DNA of 64,000 bases from Sphaerisporangium rubeum. Its GTDB lineage: Bacteria > Actinomycetota > Actinomycetes > Streptosporangiales > Streptosporangiaceae. A program made the translations under genes and the position numbers. Below are positions 33,184-47,091 of this stretch, piece by piece. Numbering within the stretch: position 1 is the stretch's first letter; every line of letters begins with the position of its first letter. Under the pieces are notes generated by a model. The model searched no databases. It had not been told where the DNA came from and was given only the letters and a program-made list of their open reading frames with translations. The stretch spans positions 1,860,001-1,924,000 of the forward strand of contig NZ_JACHIU010000001.1 in NCBI RefSeq assembly GCF_014207705.1, written 5' to 3'.

Positions 33184-33923
33184 AGGCAGAGAGTGACGAG
33201 CGGCGATGGCCCGCGGTCGCGGCGTGGGCGGCGCGTCTGCTGCTTTTACCGCTGGTGGTGCTGTCGGCGGTCACCCTCGGGGTCGGCTGGCTGATCACCC
33301 GGCCGTTGCACGCGGCCATCGCCGGTGAGATGGACGTCAGCAGGGACCTCGCGGAGGACCGCACGCCGCTGTTCAACACCATCACCCACATCGGCTCCAC
33401 ACTGGCCGACACCCCGGTGATCGTCGCGTTGACCGCCGTCACGGCCATCGTGTTCCGTCTGGTCTTCCACCGCTGGCGTGAGTCGATCTTCCTGGTGGTG
33501 GCGGTCTGGTCGCAGAACCTCGTCTTCCTGCTCGCCACGGTGTTCGTGGAACGCCAGCGTCCGGAGGTGCGTCACCTGGACCCGGCCCCGCCGACGTCGA
33601 GCTTCCCCTCAGGACACACCAGTGCGGCCGTCGGCTTCTACTGCGGTGTGGCCCTGGTGCTCGTGCTGCACACCCACCGCCACACGATACTCAAGGTCCT
33701 GTGGTGGGCCCTCGGCCTCGGTGTGCCGCTGTTCGTCGCCGCCTCGCGCCTGTACCGAGGCATGCACCACCTCACCGACGTGAGCTGGGGGCTGGTGCTC
33801 GGCCTCGTCTGTGTGGCCGTCGCCGGTCACGCGCTGCTCGGGGTGCCGGCACTCATGTCACGTTCGGCACGCGAGGCCCGATTGTCTTCCGGGACGCCTC
33901 CACGCTGGAGCACCTCACCCTGA
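33180..33923 (+). CDS. PAP2-family membrane phosphatase (second of tandem)
   Basis: 247 residues with six predicted helices. Signature blocks are VERQRPEV, SFPSGHTSAAVGFYCG and ASRLYRGMHHLTDVSWG. The first block lacks the leading Lys of the usual KxxxxxxRP. Translation is coupled to the previous gene by ATGA; GGAAGG lies upstream. Substrate unknown; the Lys loss might alter specificity. Confidence 0.85.
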   Translation: MKAESDERRWPAVAAWAARLLLLPLVVLSAVTLGVGWLITRPLHAAIAGEMDVSRDLAEDRTPLFNTITHIGSTLADTPVIVALTAVTAIVFRLVFHRWRESIFLVVAVWSQNLVFLLATVFVERQRPEVRHLDPAPPTSSFPSGHTSAAVGFYCGVALVLVLHTHRHTILKVLWWALGLGVPLFVAASRLYRGMHHLTDVSWGLVLGLVCVAVAGHALLGVPALMSRSAREARLSSGTPPRWSTSP

Positions 33924-34000
33924 GTATCGTGGGTGCGGACTGCGGGGAGTCGGCTTGACCATGATCGTTCATCGGCCGATTGCCTTCAGATGGGGCGGGC

Positions 34001-34666
34001 ATGACCAAGATCCTCGTCGTGGACGACGAGCCGCGGCTCCTGCGCGAGCTCCGCGTGAACCTTGTCGCACGGCGCTACGACGTCGAAGTGACCCGGGACG
34101 GCGGCACGGCCCTGCGCCAGGCCGCCGCCTGGCACCCCGACGTCGTGGTGCTGGACCTCGGATTACCTGACATCGACGGTGTCGAGGTGATCCACGGCCT
34201 GCGCGGCTGGACCAAGATCCCGATCATCGTGCTGTCCGGCCGCGGCGGGGCCGACGTGGTGGACGCGCTCGACGCCGGGGCCGACGACTACGTCACCAAG
34301 CCGTTCGGCATCGACGAGCTGCTGGCCCGCATCCGTGCCGCGACCCGCGGGGACGTGGTCCACGAGTCCGAGCTGACCGAGATACCGGTGGGTGACCACT
34401 TGGTGGACCTGGTGCACCTGACCGTCTCCGACGGCATCAGGCTGACCCCCACCGAGTGGCACCTGCTGGCGATACTGCTGCGCAACCCCGGCAGGCTGAT
34501 CAGCCAGCGGCGGCTGCTCACCGAGGTCTGGGGCCCCGGCCACGTCAAGGAGACCAACTACCTGCGTCAGTACATGGCGCAGCTCCGCCGCAAGCTGGAG
34601 ACCGACCCGGCCAGGCCGCGGCACCTGCTCACCGAGGCCGGCATCGGGTACCGCTTCCAGCCGTGA
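34001..34666 (+). CDS. OmpR/KdpE-type response regulator
   Basis: 221 residues: receiver domain (DDE at 8-10, phosphoacceptor Asp52 in VVLDLGLPD, Lys in YVTKPF) and a winged-helix DNA-binding domain (IRLTPTEWHLLAILLRNPGR, TNYLRQYMAQLRRKLE, TEAGIGYRFQP). The wording is closest to KdpE-like regulators, but no kdpD or kdpFABC genes are nearby and no histidine kinase is adjacent. The ATG at 34001 has only GGGGCGGG upstream. Confidence 0.85.
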   Translation: MTKILVVDDEPRLLRELRVNLVARRYDVEVTRDGGTALRQAAAWHPDVVVLDLGLPDIDGVEVIHGLRGWTKIPIIVLSGRGGADVVDALDAGADDYVTKPFGIDELLARIRAATRGDVVHESELTEIPVGDHLVDLVHLTVSDGIRLTPTEWHLLAILLRNPGRLISQRRLLTEVWGPGHVKETNYLRQYMAQLRRKLETDPARPRHLLTEAGIGYRFQP

Positions 34667-34674
34667 TCCCACGC

Positions 34675-34749
34675 GGGACGGCGGCCACGGGCCGACCGCC
34701 GGGACGGGGTGCGGAAGGGTCCGTCCCGGCGGCGGCCCGTGGCCGTCCC
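34675..34749. terminator. Long bidirectional hairpin between convergent genes
   Basis: Two imperfect ~30-nt arms: 34675-34707 begins GGGACGGCGGCCACGGGCCG, and 34721-34749 is its near complement, closing GGCCCGTGGCCGTCCC. It separates the response regulator from the convergent GH3 gene. Confidence 0.8.
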
Positions 34750-34759
34750 GCTCCCGGCG

Positions 34760-37087
34760 TCACCCGATGGCGCAGGTCACGCCGTTGAGGGTATAGGCGG
34801 CCGGTGGAGCGCTCGTCCCCGTGACCGTGAATCCGAAGGTCGACGAGCCGCCTGCGCCGATGGCGGCGTTCCAGCCGCCGTCGAGCGCGGTGACCTGGGC
34901 TCCTGACTGGGTGACGCGCGCGTTCCAGGCGTTGCTGACGCGCTGCGAGCCGGGCCAGGTGAAGTTCAGCGTCCAGTTGCTCACCGAACCGGCGGTCAGG
35001 CCGATGATCACGTCGGCGTTGAAGCCGCCTTGCCACTGGCTCGTCACCCGGTACGTCACCCGGCAGGCGAGCGTCCCGGCGGATGGCGTCGGCGTCGGTG
35101 TGGGGGTGATCGTCGGCGTCGGGGTCGGGGTCGGGGTAGGTGTCGGGGTGGGAGTCGGCGTCGGCGTCGGCGTGGGGGTCGGGGTGGGGGTAGGGGTAGG
35201 GCTGGCCGTGCCGTACGTGAGGCCGAAGCCGTAGTCGAACAGCGCCGGCTTGCCGTCCCCGCTGTTGATCGGCTGCTGGCCGATGTTCTGCATCCACGTC
35301 ATCGGCAGCTTCCCGGTCGGCGCGTAGTCGCCGAACAGCACGTCGGCGACACCACCGCCTTCCGTCCCCGGCAGCCACGAGGCGAGCAGCGCGTTCCAGT
35401 CGCCGAGCTGCGCCGAGATGTCCATCGGCCGTCCCGACACCAGCACCACGATGACCGGCACACCGGAGGCCCGCAGCCGCGAGAGCGTGGTGAGGTCGGT
35501 GCTGTCCAGGGTCAGCGACGTGCGGTCACCCTGCCCCTCGGCGTACGGCGTCTCGCCGACGACCGCGATCGCGGCCCGGTAGGACGAGTCGATGCCGGAG
35601 CCGTCCCTGTTGTAGGTGACGGTGGTGCCGGACCCGGCCTTCTGCCTGATGCCCTGCAGGATCGTCGTCCCGGAGGTGATGTTCCCCGACGAGCCCTGCC
35701 AGGAGATGGTCCAGCCGCCGCTCTGGTTGCCGATGTCGTCGGCGTTCTTGCCGGCCACGAAGATCTTGCCACCGTTCTTGGCCAGCGGCAGCACGTCACC
35801 GCTGTTCTTCAGCAGCACCTGCGACTTGCGCACCGCCTCCCTGGCGACGTCACGGTGCGCCGTGCTGCCGATGGTCGCGGCGTACGTCCGGTCGGCCATC
35901 GGCCGCTCGAACAGGCCGAGCTGGAACTTCTTGGTGAGGATGCGCCGGTTGGCGTCGTCCACCCGGGCCGCGCTGATCCGGCCGGCCTGCACCTCCTGCT
36001 TCAGCAGTGAGATGAACTGCCGGTGGTCGACCGGGACCATCGCCATGTCGATGCCGGCGTTGAACGCCGTCCTGATCTCGTCGGCCGTGAAGCCGGTCCG
36101 GCCGTCGAGCTGGTCGATGGCGGCCCAGTCGGTCACCACGAAGCCGCCGAAGCCGAGCTCGTTCTTCAGCACGTCGGTGATGAGGTAGCGCTGGCCGTGC
36201 ATGCGCTGGCCGTTCCAGCTGCTGAAGGAGATCATCACCGAGCCCACGCCGCGTTCGACGGCGGCCCGGAACGGCGGCAGGTGGATGGCACGCAGGTCGG
36301 CCTCGCTGATCTGCGCGTCACCCTGGTCCCGGCCGCCGGTGGTCCCGCCGTCGGCGACGTAGTGCTTGGCGGTGGCGAGCACCGAGGCCGCGCCACCGAG
36401 CGAGGAGCCCTGGAAGCCGGTGACGATGCTCGCCATCTGGCTCACGAGCTGCGGGTTCTCGCCGAACGACTCGTAGGTGCGGCCCCACCGGTCGTCGCGC
36501 GCCACACAGAGACACGGTGCGAACGTCCAGTCCAGGCCGCTGCCGGCGACCTCCTCGGCGGTGGCGCGGCCGACGCGCTGCACGAGGTCGGGGTCACGCG
36601 TCGCGCCGAGCCCGATGTTGTGCGGGAACATCGTGGCGCCTTGCAGGTTGTTGTGACCGTGCACCGCGTCGATCCCGTAGATCATCGGGATTCCCAGCGG
36701 CGTCGACAGCGCCTGCCGCTGGTAGTTGTCGTACAGATCGGCCCACCCGGTGGCGTTGTTCGGCGACGGCGCCGAGCCGCCTCCCGACAGCACCGAGCCG
36801 ATGCGGTACGTCGCGATGTCGGAGACCGACGTCAGCGCCGCACGCTCGGCCTGCACCATCTGTCCCACCTTGTCGTCCACGGTCATCCGGGACAACAGGT
36901 CGTTCACCCGCGTCTGCACCGGCAGGCTCGGGTCCTGATAGGGGAGCGCGGCGGCACCGGCCGCGCTCCGCGCGGCCCCGTCGGCACGAGGCTGCTCCGC
37001 GACGCCGAGCAGGCCGAGAGCCAGCACGGCCACGAGAGGGATGCGCAGCCTGTCGAGCAGGGGACGTGGTGACCGGTCGGCGTTCAT
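34760..37087 (-). CDS. Secreted GH3 beta-glucosidase/exo-glucanase with CBM2
   Basis: 775 residues: signal peptide ([21 protein letters not shown]), GH3 N-terminal barrel with [21 protein letters not shown] and the nucleophile Asp in [10 protein letters not shown], then the GH3 C-terminal sandwich. A (TP)n linker (from bases 35086-35207) leads to a C-terminal CBM2 ([20 protein letters not shown] ... NGVTCAIG). The layout matches secreted cellodextrin-cleaving GH3 enzymes. GAGGAGG lies 7 nt before ATG 37087. It probably releases glucose or cellobiose from oligomers made by the GH9, GH48 and GH5 enzymes upstream. No CebR-type box was found upstream of it. Confidence 0.92.
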   Translation of the reverse strand: MNADRSPRPLLDRLRIPLVAVLALGLLGVAEQPRADGAARSAAGAAALPYQDPSLPVQTRVNDLLSRMTVDDKVGQMVQAERAALTSVSDIATYRIGSVLSGGGSAPSPNNATGWADLYDNYQRQALSTPLGIPMIYGIDAVHGHNNLQGATMFPHNIGLGATRDPDLVQRVGRATAEEVAGSGLDWTFAPCLCVARDDRWGRTYESFGENPQLVSQMASIVTGFQGSSLGGAASVLATAKHYVADGGTTGGRDQGDAQISEADLRAIHLPPFRAAVERGVGSVMISFSSWNGQRMHGQRYLITDVLKNELGFGGFVVTDWAAIDQLDGRTGFTADEIRTAFNAGIDMAMVPVDHRQFISLLKQEVQAGRISAARVDDANRRILTKKFQLGLFERPMADRTYAATIGSTAHRDVAREAVRKSQVLLKNSGDVLPLAKNGGKIFVAGKNADDIGNQSGGWTISWQGSSGNITSGTTILQGIRQKAGSGTTVTYNRDGSGIDSSYRAAIAVVGETPYAEGQGDRTSLTLDSTDLTTLSRLRASGVPVIVVLVSGRPMDISAQLGDWNALLASWLPGTEGGGVADVLFGDYAPTGKLPMTWMQNIGQQPINSGDGKPALFDYGFGLTYGTASPTPTPTPTPTPTPTPTPTPTPTPTPTPTPTITPTPTPTPSAGTLACRVTYRVTSQWQGGFNADVIIGLTAGSVSNWTLNFTWPGSQRVSNAWNARVTQSGAQVTALDGGWNAAIGAGGSSTFGFTVTGTSAPPAAYTLNGVTCAIG
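35086..35207 (-). repeat. Low-complexity (Thr-Pro)n linker DNA in the GH3 gene
   Basis: Runs of GGGGTCGGCGTC-type hexamers encode about 20 Thr-Pro pairs. Closely similar tracts occur in the GH9 and GH5 genes on the same strand. Confidence 0.85.
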
Positions 37088-37176
37088 CGAAAAACCTCCT
37101 CGGATGGCGCCGCGACGGTGGAGGAGCACGTCGCCGCACGCTCGGCCGGGGCCGCGCGGGCCCCGTACCTGGGGGC

Positions 37177-37242
37177 GCCCGGCCGGGTCTTTCGACCCGG
37201 CCGGGCTGTTTGTGGTCTCGCGCTCCCAGGGCATGAGACCAC
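37177..37242 (-). terminator. Two hairpins downstream of the GH9 gene
   Basis: GCCCGGCCGGGTC (37177-37189) pairs perfectly with 37194-37206 across a TTTC loop. GTGGTCTC (37212-37219) pairs with GAGACCAC (37235-37242). Both lie between the GH9 stop and the GH3 start, so the two genes are probably separate transcripts. Confidence 0.8.
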
Positions 37243-37254
37243 GTCTTTGGGGGA

Positions 37255-39765
<2,511 letters not shown>

Positions 39766-39837
39766 TCAGGCGCCGGCGCGGCCACCTTGCAGGTGGTGCG
39801 ACGGCGTGTCAGGCGCCGCCGCACCGTGGCCTGCGGA

Positions 39838-42789
39838 TCAGGGGAACAGGCGTCCGTACTCGGCCAGAGCGACGGCGACGTCGACCTGGGCCCAGAAGCG
39901 GTGGTAGTTGAACGTCGGGGCCGGGCCCGTGCCGTTCAGGTACGCCGAGACCTGCGGCCAAGCCGGGTCGTTGCGGTAGAACGACCGGATGGAGATGAAG
40001 GTCGAGCTGGAGTTGATCGTGTCGCCGTTCGGCATCCTGCCGGTCCAGCCGGACGGGACGTAGATCGGGTCGTCGATCCGGTTGTAGTCGGCCTTGGTCT
40101 CCGGCACCGAGACACCCTTGGTGTCGGAGTTGGCCCACACGCCGTCCAGGATCGCCTTGGCCATGTCCCGCGCCGCCGTGTTGTTCGCACGAGCCGCGTA
40201 GTACATGAGGACCTTGGCGTACGAGCCCGCCACGCCGACGTCCGTGGTGTGGTCGACGACGGTGACGTGCAGGTTGTTGTTGGCACCCGGGCTGGAGGCG
40301 TTCCAGGTGTCCGGCTGGCCGGTCCACCGCAGCGTCGACGGCAGCTGGTAGGTGGTGCCGCTGACCGTGGTGTTCGCCATGGCCCACGGGACCCACTTGT
40401 CCAGCAGCGCCTTGGCCTGCGCGTTGCCGGTCGAGTTGTACAGGGCCGCGATGCGCTCCATCGTCCAGACCTGGAAGCCGAACCACTGGTTCGACGGCGG
40501 GTCGTGGTAGACGGGCTGCCAGTCGTACGCCAGGCCGTAGAAGGTCGGCGTGCCGGACGGACGGGCCGCGTAGTGACCGTCCCAGCTGTTGGTCGCGCCA
40601 CCGGCGATGCCGCCCTCGGAGGACTGCAGCCAGCGGTAGAACTCGAGCTGCCGGGTGAAGCTGGTGCTCCAGTCCTGGACCGCGGTCGCACCCTTCGGCT
40701 TCAGCGCCGCGACGTTGGCCAGCGCGTAGGCCGCGAGCGGGTTCTGGTAACCGGAGTGGTTGTGGCTCGAACCGATGCGCCAGGCCCAGCCCGCGGAGGT
40801 GTCGTACGCGCCACCCCAGGCGTAGTACCAGGACAGCAGGTAGTTCGAGGAGTTCTTCCCGGTGCCGGCGGCGCAAGAGGTGCTGGCGCAACCCGGCTGC
40901 TTGAAGTACTTGTCGTACATCGCGTAGCGCAGGTAGTCACCCATCTTGGCGGCCTTGTCCAAGGTGGTAGTGATCTGGGACTGCTTGCCCTGAGCGGTGG
41001 CCCAGATGTTGGCCCAGTACGCCACCTGCACGGCGCGAGCGTCGGCGTCGGGAGCGTTGGTGTACTTCCACTGCTTGGCGTAGGACGCGTCGCCGGTGAA
41101 CAGGTCCAGGTAGCCGTTCCGGCCGCCGAACGCGAAGGTGTCGCAGGACGGCTGCGGGATCGTCTCGAAGACCGACTCCTCCGGGCCACGCTGGTAGGTG
41201 TTGATGTACGCCGGACGGGTGGTGCCGTCACCACAGCGGCCGAAGCCGTAGGTGTTGTCGACGTCCAGCAGCCAGTGCATGCCGTAGATGTCCTTGGTGC
41301 CGTACGCCTGCGACAGCTCGTTGCCGATCGGGTCGACACCGACCGACACGTTCTTGTCGAGCTGCGACGGGTACGACGAGATGTCGTTCCACTCACCGGC
41401 GTAGGTGGCCGGGGAGCTCGGGTTGTAGCTGGAGTTGGTGGGTTGGTCGCGCTGCGCGGGGATGATGTACTTCTCCATCGTCGCCCACGCCTCGTTGAAC
41501 CTGGTCCACGTGCCGGTGACCTGGCCGTACACCGCTTCGAGCCACAGGTAGTAGCTGAACGCCTCGGAGGTGGTCTCGTGACCGTGGTCCGGGGCCTCCA
41601 CCATGAAGGTCTCCACCGAGTGGTAGGGGATGCCTTCCGGCGAGAAGTACCCGTTGGCCGGGTCCTTGATCTTGTTGTACAGCGTGGTGAAGCGCTGGAT
41701 GTACTCGTTGGTGCCGCTCGGGGTGTCGTTGTCGGCCTCGGTGGCCTCGACGGAGGCGCTGGTCCAGCCGCTGGCCGTGGAGGTGAACGTCGCGGAGCCC
41801 GCGGTGGTGTCACTGTCCTCGGCCGCCGCGATGGTGACCGTCTGCGGCGTGTTCCAGTTGGAGGTGGTGAAGGTCCGGGTGGCACCCGCGCTGATGGTCA
41901 GGTCGGCGTCGCCGCCGGAGGCCTTCGCGGTGGTCACCGTGACGCTGCTGGACGGCTGGCGCGACAGGCGGATCGTGTAGCTGGCGCTGCTGCCCTCGGG
42001 GACGAGGAGGGTGGAGGCGCTGGCCACGATCGTCGAGGCCTGGGTGCCGCTCACCGTGATGCCGACCGGCGAGGAGTTGCCGGTCAGCGCCGGCGACCCG
42101 TTGTCGTACGCTCGCGCGGTCAGCGAGTAGCTACCCGCGGGGACGTTGGTCCACGAGTAGGTGTACGGCGCGGTGGTGTCGCTGCCGAGCAGCGTTGTGC
42201 CGTTGTAGAACTCGACCCGGGTGACCGAACCGTCGGAGTCGGCGGCGGTCGCGGCGAGGTTCACCGTGGCCGGCGCGGTGAAGGTCTGGCCCGCGGTCGG
42301 TGAGGTGAGGGTCGCGGTCGGCGCCTGGTTCGTCGGGTTCTGGCCGCCGTTGCACGTCACACCGTTGACCGAGAACGAGGTCGGGTCGGGGTTGGTGCCG
42401 CTGTGCGTGCCCTGGAAGCCGATGTTGGTCGTCTGGCCGGTGCCGAGGTTGCCGTTCCACGCCGCGTTCGTCGCGGTGACGGTCTGGCCGCTCTGCGTCC
42501 AGTTGGCGCTCCAGCCGTTGGAGACGCGCTGGCTGGAGTTGGGGAACGTGAACCGCAGGGTCCAGCTCGTCCAGGGGTCGCCGGTGTTCTTGACGTCGAT
42601 ACTGGCGGTGAAGCCGTTGTTCCAGCTCTGCGCCGTGTAGGTCACGTTGCAGGCGACAGCGGCCGAGGCCGGTACGGAGGTCAGCACGGTGAAGAGGCCG
42701 GCCGCCAGGCTGACCAACGCCACCCACACCCCGCGCCGCTTGGCGCGCGATCGTGGGAGCGCTCCCGCTCCTAACGATGTTGAAGACAT
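39838..42789 (-). CDS. GH48 cellobiohydrolase with N-terminal CBM2
   Basis: 983 residues. A long basic signal peptide (residues 1-43) is followed by CBM2 (CNVTYTAQSWNNGFTASIDV ... FSVNGVTCNG), an Ig-like domain (PTATLTSPTAGQTFTAPATV), a Calx-beta-like domain (LLVPEGSSASYTIRLSRQPS) and then the GH48 catalytic domain to the C-terminus (YIQRFTTLYNKIKDPANGYF, YHSVETFMVEAPDHGHETTS). The Glu in FMVEAPDHGHETTSEA belongs to the conserved acid-residue region. GH48 enzymes are processive exocellulases, usually the main component of bacterial cellulase sets. A perfect CebR-type operator lies just downstream of a TTGACA promoter upstream of ATG 42789, and a one-mismatch copy lies within the signal-peptide codons. 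Confidence 0.94.
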   Translation of the reverse strand: MSSTSLGAGALPRSRAKRRGVWVALVSLAAGLFTVLTSVPASAAVACNVTYTAQSWNNGFTASIDVKNTGDPWTSWTLRFTFPNSSQRVSNGWSANWTQSGQTVTATNAAWNGNLGTGQTTNIGFQGTHSGTNPDPTSFSVNGVTCNGGQNPTNQAPTATLTSPTAGQTFTAPATVNLAATAADSDGSVTRVEFYNGTTLLGSDTTAPYTYSWTNVPAGSYSLTARAYDNGSPALTGNSSPVGITVSGTQASTIVASASTLLVPEGSSASYTIRLSRQPSSSVTVTTAKASGGDADLTISAGATRTFTTSNWNTPQTVTIAAAEDSDTTAGSATFTSTASGWTSASVEATEADNDTPSGTNEYIQRFTTLYNKIKDPANGYFSPEGIPYHSVETFMVEAPDHGHETTSEAFSYYLWLEAVYGQVTGTWTRFNEAWATMEKYIIPAQRDQPTNSSYNPSSPATYAGEWNDISSYPSQLDKNVSVGVDPIGNELSQAYGTKDIYGMHWLLDVDNTYGFGRCGDGTTRPAYINTYQRGPEESVFETIPQPSCDTFAFGGRNGYLDLFTGDASYAKQWKYTNAPDADARAVQVAYWANIWATAQGKQSQITTTLDKAAKMGDYLRYAMYDKYFKQPGCASTSCAAGTGKNSSNYLLSWYYAWGGAYDTSAGWAWRIGSSHNHSGYQNPLAAYALANVAALKPKGATAVQDWSTSFTRQLEFYRWLQSSEGGIAGGATNSWDGHYAARPSGTPTFYGLAYDWQPVYHDPPSNQWFGFQVWTMERIAALYNSTGNAQAKALLDKWVPWAMANTTVSGTTYQLPSTLRWTGQPDTWNASSPGANNNLHVTVVDHTTDVGVAGSYAKVLMYYAARANNTAARDMAKAILDGVWANSDTKGVSVPETKADYNRIDDPIYVPSGWTGRMPNGDTINSSSTFISIRSFYRNDPAWPQVSAYLNGTGPAPTFNYHRFWAQVDVAVALAEYGRLFP
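42754..42767. promoter_or_regulatory. Intragenic CebR-like operator in the GH48 signal-peptide region
   Basis: TGGGAGCGCTCCCG is one mismatch from the palindromic CebR/CelR box. It lies 22-35 nt inside the coding region and 129 nt from the upstream box, so two repressor dimers could cooperate or loop. Confidence 0.7.
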
Positions 42790-42882
42790 CCTGAAGGTAC
42801 TCCAAAGGGATAAATGACGACGGATGGTGCAGATGATGTGCGAAGCGTCGGTCTCGTACCGGGCGGAGTGAATGAAGGTGAA

Positions 42883-42931
42883 TGGGAGCGCTCCCACCTG
42901 GAAATTCTGCTGGGAGCCACAAAGATGTCAA
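42883..42931 (-). promoter_or_regulatory. GH48 promoter with CebR/CelR operator
   Basis: On the minus strand TTGACA (42931-42926) is followed after 16 nt by CAGAAT (42909-42904), and 7 nt further by the perfect palindrome TGGGAGCGCTCCCA (42896-42883). The operator would cover the transcription start. This 14-mer is the established binding site of Streptomyces CebR and Thermobifida CelR, which release it on binding cellobiose. The rest of 42790-43132 holds no gene. Confidence 0.85.
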
Positions 42932-43092
42932 TGACATGTCAGGCAGATTTCGTGCGGTACAAGCGTCTACGCTCGCCAGCCTGCCGGTTCTTACACCAGG
43001 CTTACACGCTGGCGTGATACCTAGCTGAAACTTTCAGCTATCGGACATTCCATGCGATCGGTCCGCGGACTTTCCGGCCCGCGTACCGATCA

Positions 43093-43124
43093 CCGGCGCG
43101 GGACGGTGTGCCGTCCCGCGCCGG
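43093..43124 (-). terminator. Terminator downstream of the GH5 gene
   Basis: A perfect 14-bp stem CCGGCGCGGGACGG (43093-43106) with CCGTCCCGCGCCGG (43111-43124) and a TGTG loop, 9 nt after the GH5 stop. Confidence 0.9.
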
Positions 43125-43132
43125 AGGCCGTT

Positions 43133-45495
<2,363 letters not shown>

Positions 45496-47091
45496 CTACG
45501 CGGCCTTGAGGGCCGCTCCGATGAGGGTGAGCCGCTGGTCGAGGTCCTGCCTTACCTGCGATGTGAGGCCGCCCTCACGCTCCCGCTCCACGAGCTTCAC
45601 GCGGATCCGCGCGAGGCCGTCGGAGGGGTCGCCTTCGGAGCGGATGAGGTTGTGCACCACGTTGCGCAGGTCGAGGGCGACGTCGGGACGGATGTCCCCC
45701 GCCGCCTCGCCGGCGGAGACCGCGGTGTCGAAACCGGCGACCGCCTGGGTCAGTGTCGGCGCGCTCGCGCTGACGCCGTCACCGGCCGGTGGTTTCTGCT
45801 GGTCCTGCGGCTTCTGGTCGTCTCGCGGCGCCGGGTCGCTCTGCGGCTTCTGCTGGTCCTGCGGCGGCGGCGCCTGCGCCTCCGGCACCGTCTTTTGGGG
45901 TTCGTCCGGTTCCGGCTGCCGTGAAGCCGCAGGCCGGGTCGGTGCGGGGGAGACCCGGGCCGCGCCGGTGGGTGACGCGGTGGGTGACTCCCGCAGGACG
46001 GTGCCGGAGTCGGCGTCCGCGTCGGAGTCGGAGATCGGCTCGGTGAGCGCGCCTCCGTGCCGTTCGCCCTCGGCCACCGGGGACGCGGCCGGCAGGGACG
46101 GCCCGATCGTGAAGGCCGTCGCGGACGGCGGCGTCACCTCCGGCTGCACCCACAGCAGGACCGCCGTCCAGGTGGTCAGCACCGCGGCCGCGATGGTGAC
46201 CACCCTGGCGCGCCGCACCCACACGGGGGTGGACCCGCTGGTCGCGGCGGGTGCCGTGAGACAGGACCCGAGCACGTCGGCGACGAACTGAGCGCTCGGC
46301 CGCTCACCTGGGTCCTGCGACAGGCAGCGCCTGCACAGTTCCGCGACCTCGGCGGGAAGCCCGGGGACGCACGGCGCGGGCGGCGGCCCCGTCCTGTTCG
46401 CGTTCTCCAGGGCCTCCCAGGTCAGTTCGGGGTAGGGGAGCCTGCCGGTGAGCATCTCGAACAGCAGGACGCCGAGCGCGTACACGTCGACGGACGGGTG
46501 CACGGTCGTGCTGGTCAGCCGCTCGGGAGCCACGTACGGCGGCGTGCCGAAGTCGGCGAGCCGCTGGTCCACCTGCTCCCCGACGTACGCCGCGATGCCG
46601 AAGTCCAGCAGCTTGGCGCCTTCGGGGGACAGCAGGACGTTCTCCGCCGTGACGTCGCGGTGCACGATGCCGCGCTGGTGGGCCGCGGCGAGGACCAGGG
46701 CCACCCTGGTCGCGATCACCACGGCCTCCCGCCACGGCAGCGGGCCCTCGTCGATGCGCTCGGACAGCGGCCGTCCGTCCAGCAGCCGCATCACGACGTA
46801 CGAGGCGAGCCGGCCACGTGTCGTGACCGTCTCGCCGTAGTCGTACACCTCGATGGCGTCCGGGTGGATCAGGCGTGCCGTCGCCCGCGCCTCACGCATG
46901 ATGAGGTCACGGCCTTCGCTGTCGCCTCCCACGCTGCCGTCCAGCAACTTGATCGCGACGGTACGGTGCAGCGACTGGTCGAAAGCGCGCCAGATCGCCG
47001 ACATGCCCCCCGAGGCGATGCGCTCCACGAGCCGGTAACGGCGCGTGAGCACATCGCCTTCCTGCACGCCCCCCGCATCAAGTTGATTCAC
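45496..47091 (-). CDS. Membrane Ser/Thr protein kinase coupled to the LacI-type repressor
   Basis: 531 residues: kinase domain (IASGGMSAIWRAF, VAIKLLDG, HRDVTAEN, DFGIAAYVG, FGTPPYVAPERL), juxtamembrane region, one membrane helix (VVTIAAAVLTTWTAVLLWV), a Pro/Gln/Asp-rich extracellular stretch with repeated QKPQ/DQQKP and a C-terminal helical domain (GFDTAVSAGEAAGDIRPDVA to LTLIGAALKAA). The catalytic loop is HRDVTAEN rather than HRDLKPxN: the Lys after the catalytic Asp is replaced by Ala. GTG 47091 overlaps the repressor gene by 14 nt; GTG 47067 is an alternative. A role in sensing at the surface during cellulose use is inferred from position. Confidence 0.82.
   Translation of the reverse strand: MNQLDAGGVQEGDVLTRRYRLVERIASGGMSAIWRAFDQSLHRTVAIKLLDGSVGGDSEGRDLIMREARATARLIHPDAIEVYDYGETVTTRGRLASYVVMRLLDGRPLSERIDEGPLPWREAVVIATRVALVLAAAHQRGIVHRDVTAENVLLSPEGAKLLDFGIAAYVGEQVDQRLADFGTPPYVAPERLTSTTVHPSVDVYALGVLLFEMLTGRLPYPELTWEALENANRTGPPPAPCVPGLPAEVAELCRRCLSQDPGERPSAQFVADVLGSCLTAPAATSGSTPVWVRRARVVTIAAAVLTTWTAVLLWVQPEVTPPSATAFTIGPSLPAASPVAEGERHGGALTEPISDSDADADSGTVLRESPTASPTGAARVSPAPTRPAASRQPEPDEPQKTVPEAQAPPPQDQQKPQSDPAPRDDQKPQDQQKPPAGDGVSASAPTLTQAVAGFDTAVSAGEAAGDIRPDVALDLRNVVHNLIRSEGDPSDGLARIRVKLVEREREGGLTSQVRQDLDQRLTLIGAALKAA

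Noticed and set aside
34001-34666. Assignment as kdpE
   Set aside because: Sequence style is KdpE-like, but kdpD and kdpFABC are absent, so the symbol is not justified.
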